Source: JAERML01 sp035687895
GTDB lineage: Bacteria; Bacteroidota; Ignavibacteria; UBA10030; UBA6906
Direction of reading: 5' to 3'
Assembly (NCBI GenBank): GCA_035687895.1
Contig: DASRUE010000012.1
Span: 1-7,032 of the forward strand
DNA length: 7,032 nt
How positions within the stretch are numbered: position 1 is the stretch's first letter; every line of letters begins with the position of its first letter. Of the stretch, positions 5,689 through 7,032 are shown in pieces. Below the pieces are notes generated by a model. It saw only the letters and a program-made list of their open reading frames with translations. It did not search any database and had not been told where the DNA came from. The position numbers and the translations under genes are program-made.

Positions 5689-7032
5689 ATGGATTCGACC
5701 AATACAGCAGCTCAACCGGCACCCTCGCAATTAACCTCTGATGATCTCAGAATCCAACGGCATCCGAGCCTTTCAGAGATTGACGAACTCTGCATCAACA
5801 CCATCCGCTGTCTCTCCATGGACGCAGTGCAGAAGGCCAAGTCAGGTCATCCCGGAATGCCGATGGGGATGGCGGCTCCGGCATACTGGCTCTGGACAAG
5901 GCACCTGAGGCACAATCCGCGTAACCCAAAGTGGGTGAACCGCGACCGCTTCGTGCTGTCGGCCGGTCATGGGTGCATGCTTCTCTATTCTCTTCTTCAT
6001 CTCATCGGCTACGATCTTTCTCTTGATGAGATCAAGAACTTTCGTCAGTGGGGGAGCAAAACCCCGGGGCATCCGGAATATGGGCACACGCCCGGAGTGG
6101 AAGTGACCACCGGTCCGCTCGGCCAGGGGATCTCGAACGCGGTCGGTATCGCGATTGCAGAGAAGTACCTTGAGGCATATTTTAACCGTGACGGATTTCG
6201 GATTGTAGACTACAGAGTGTATGTGATTGCTGGCGATGGGTGTCTGCAGGAAGGCGTTTCATCGGAAGCCTCCTCGCTTGCCGGACATCTCGGGCTGAAC
6301 AACCTTATTGTCATTTACGATGACAACCACATTACCATTGACGGCAACACTGCCCTTTCGTTTGGTGAGGATGTTGCCAGGCGGTACGAAGCATACGGGT
6401 GGTTTGTCCAGACCATCGGGGGGGATGGGAACGATGTAGCAGCATTTGAGAAGGCGCTCGTTGCAGCGCAACAAGAGACGAGTCGTCCGTCACTCATCAA
6501 GGTAAGAACGCACATTGGCTTCGGGAGTCCCAACAAACAGGACTCGCACGACGCGCACGGTTCGCCGCTCGGCGAAGAGGAGATCGTCCTGACGAAAAAG
6601 AGATACGGTTGGGATCCGGACAAAACGTTCTTCATTCCTGAAGCCGCCCTCGCGGTCTTCAGAAGAGAAGTGGAGAAAGGAACGAAACGGGAACAAGAGT
6701 GGAACAGTCTGTTCGAGAAATACAAGAACTCGTATCCTGAGTTGGCGAGAGAATTCAAACGCGCCACGGAACGGAAGCTCCCTGACGACTGGGAGAAGAT
6801 CTGGAGAGAATCTGTGCCGACATTCGATCCAGCGACCCCGCTTGCTACACGAGAAGCGCAGGGAAGGATCCTCGATGCGCTTTTGCCAAACCTCCCGTTG
6901 GTGCTCGGTGGCTCGGCCGACTTGACGCCGTCCAACAACACACGGTTCAAAGGGGCAACGGACTTCAGCAGAACGAACCGGGCAGGGCGATATCTTCGTT
7001 ATGGTGTTCGTGAACACGCAATGGGTGCGATT
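5689..7032 (+). CDS. tkt: Transketolase, N-terminal two thirds (runs off right edge)
   Basis: The frame from ATG 5689 stays open to the window end, giving 448 residues of a protein that usually has about 660-670. Transketolase transfers two-carbon ketol units between sugar phosphates with thiamine diphosphate and a divalent metal, in the cytoplasmic non-oxidative pentose phosphate pathway or Calvin cycle. Visible features are CLSMDAVQKAKSGHPGMPMG with His54, SAGHGCMLLYSLLH with His94, TTGPLGQG, the cofactor and metal-binding motif starting GDGCLQEG (Asp183, Glu188) and ending at DDN with Asn213, IGFGSPNK followed by HDAHG, GGSADLTPSN, and YGVREHAMGAI with catalytic Glu442. The N-terminus is about 28 residues longer than E. 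coli TktA and low in complexity at first (DSTNTAAQPAPSQ). A weak GAGA precedes the ATG. The upstream cytochrome gene ends 149 bp before and the promoter is separate, so it is not part of that operon. Confidence 0.96.
   Translation, partial: MDSTNTAAQPAPSQLTSDDLRIQRHPSLSEIDELCINTIRCLSMDAVQKAKSGHPGMPMGMAAPAYWLWTRHLRHNPRNPKWVNRDRFVLSAGHGCMLLYSLLHLIGYDLSLDEIKNFRQWGSKTPGHPEYGHTPGVEVTTGPLGQGISNAVGIAIAEKYLEAYFNRDGFRIVDYRVYVIAGDGCLQEGVSSEASSLAGHLGLNNLIVIYDDNHITIDGNTALSFGEDVARRYEAYGWFVQTIGGDGNDVAAFEKALVAAQQETSRPSLIKVRTHIGFGSPNKQDSHDAHGSPLGEEEIVLTKKRYGWDPDKTFFIPEAALAVFRREVEKGTKREQEWNSLFEKYKNSYPELAREFKRATERKLPDDWEKIWRESVPTFDPATPLATREAQGRILDALLPNLPLVLGGSADLTPSNNTRFKGATDFSRTNRAGRYLRYGVREHAMGAI

Noticed and set aside
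6315..6950. Minus-strand open frame of 211 codons within transketolase
   Set aside because: It lies wholly antisense to a gene with unmistakable transketolase motifs. Its Ser/Arg-rich composition is typical of a shadow frame, and no ribosome-binding site or family pattern is seen.
1..7032. CRISPR array, tRNA or rRNA genes, insertion sequence or phage attachment site
   Set aside because: No regularly spaced repeats, tRNA-like cloverleaf, rRNA sequence, transposase motif or long terminal inverted repeat was seen on either strand.

Overview
The window is slightly GC-rich bacterial chromosomal DNA carrying six substantial genes and one possible micro-gene. Two genes are cut by the window edges. 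Several signals point loosely to the FCB group (Chlorobiota/Ignavibacteria-like lineages rather than Bacteroidota proper): a coiled-coil lipoprotein whose C-terminal domain resembles hypothetical lipoproteins of that group, a small outer-membrane beta-barrel protein, strong AGGAGG ribosome-binding sites ahead of several genes, and sigma70-like promoters of the form TTG...-N16/17-TAYCTT. Bacteroidota proper usually lack strong Shine-Dalgarno sites and use TAnnTTTG promoters. The taxonomic placement is an inference and moderately uncertain.

Layout: (1) 428-1, minus strand, the N-terminal 142 residues of a secreted outer-membrane beta-barrel protein, with its own promoter and ribosome-binding site. 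(2) 625-2271, plus strand, complete glucose-6-phosphate isomerase (pgi), divergent from gene 1. (3) 2272-2677, an intergenic region that may hold a 32-residue signal-peptide-like micro-ORF on the minus strand and holds the promoter of the next gene. (4) 2678-3550, a coiled-coil lipoprotein closed by a good intrinsic terminator. (5) 3814-4491, a Tat-exported protein of DsrE-like type, followed across a perfect 10-bp hairpin by (6) 4577-5539, an exported diheme cytochrome c of the TsdA (thiosulfate dehydrogenase/tetrathionate reductase) family. (7) 5689 to the right edge, the first 448 residues of transketolase.

How the genes relate: pgi and transketolase belong to central carbon metabolism (glycolysis and the non-oxidative pentose phosphate pathway) but have separate promoters. 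The most interesting unit is the pair at 3814-5539. A Tat-secreted DsrE-like protein with exactly two cysteines sits just upstream of a TsdA-like diheme cytochrome. Both should be exported, and they are probably co-transcribed, which suggests a small extracytoplasmic sulfur-compound redox module. Four gene starts have matching TTG-box/TAYCTT promoters with 40-80 nt leaders, giving an internally consistent picture of the housekeeping promoter in this genome.
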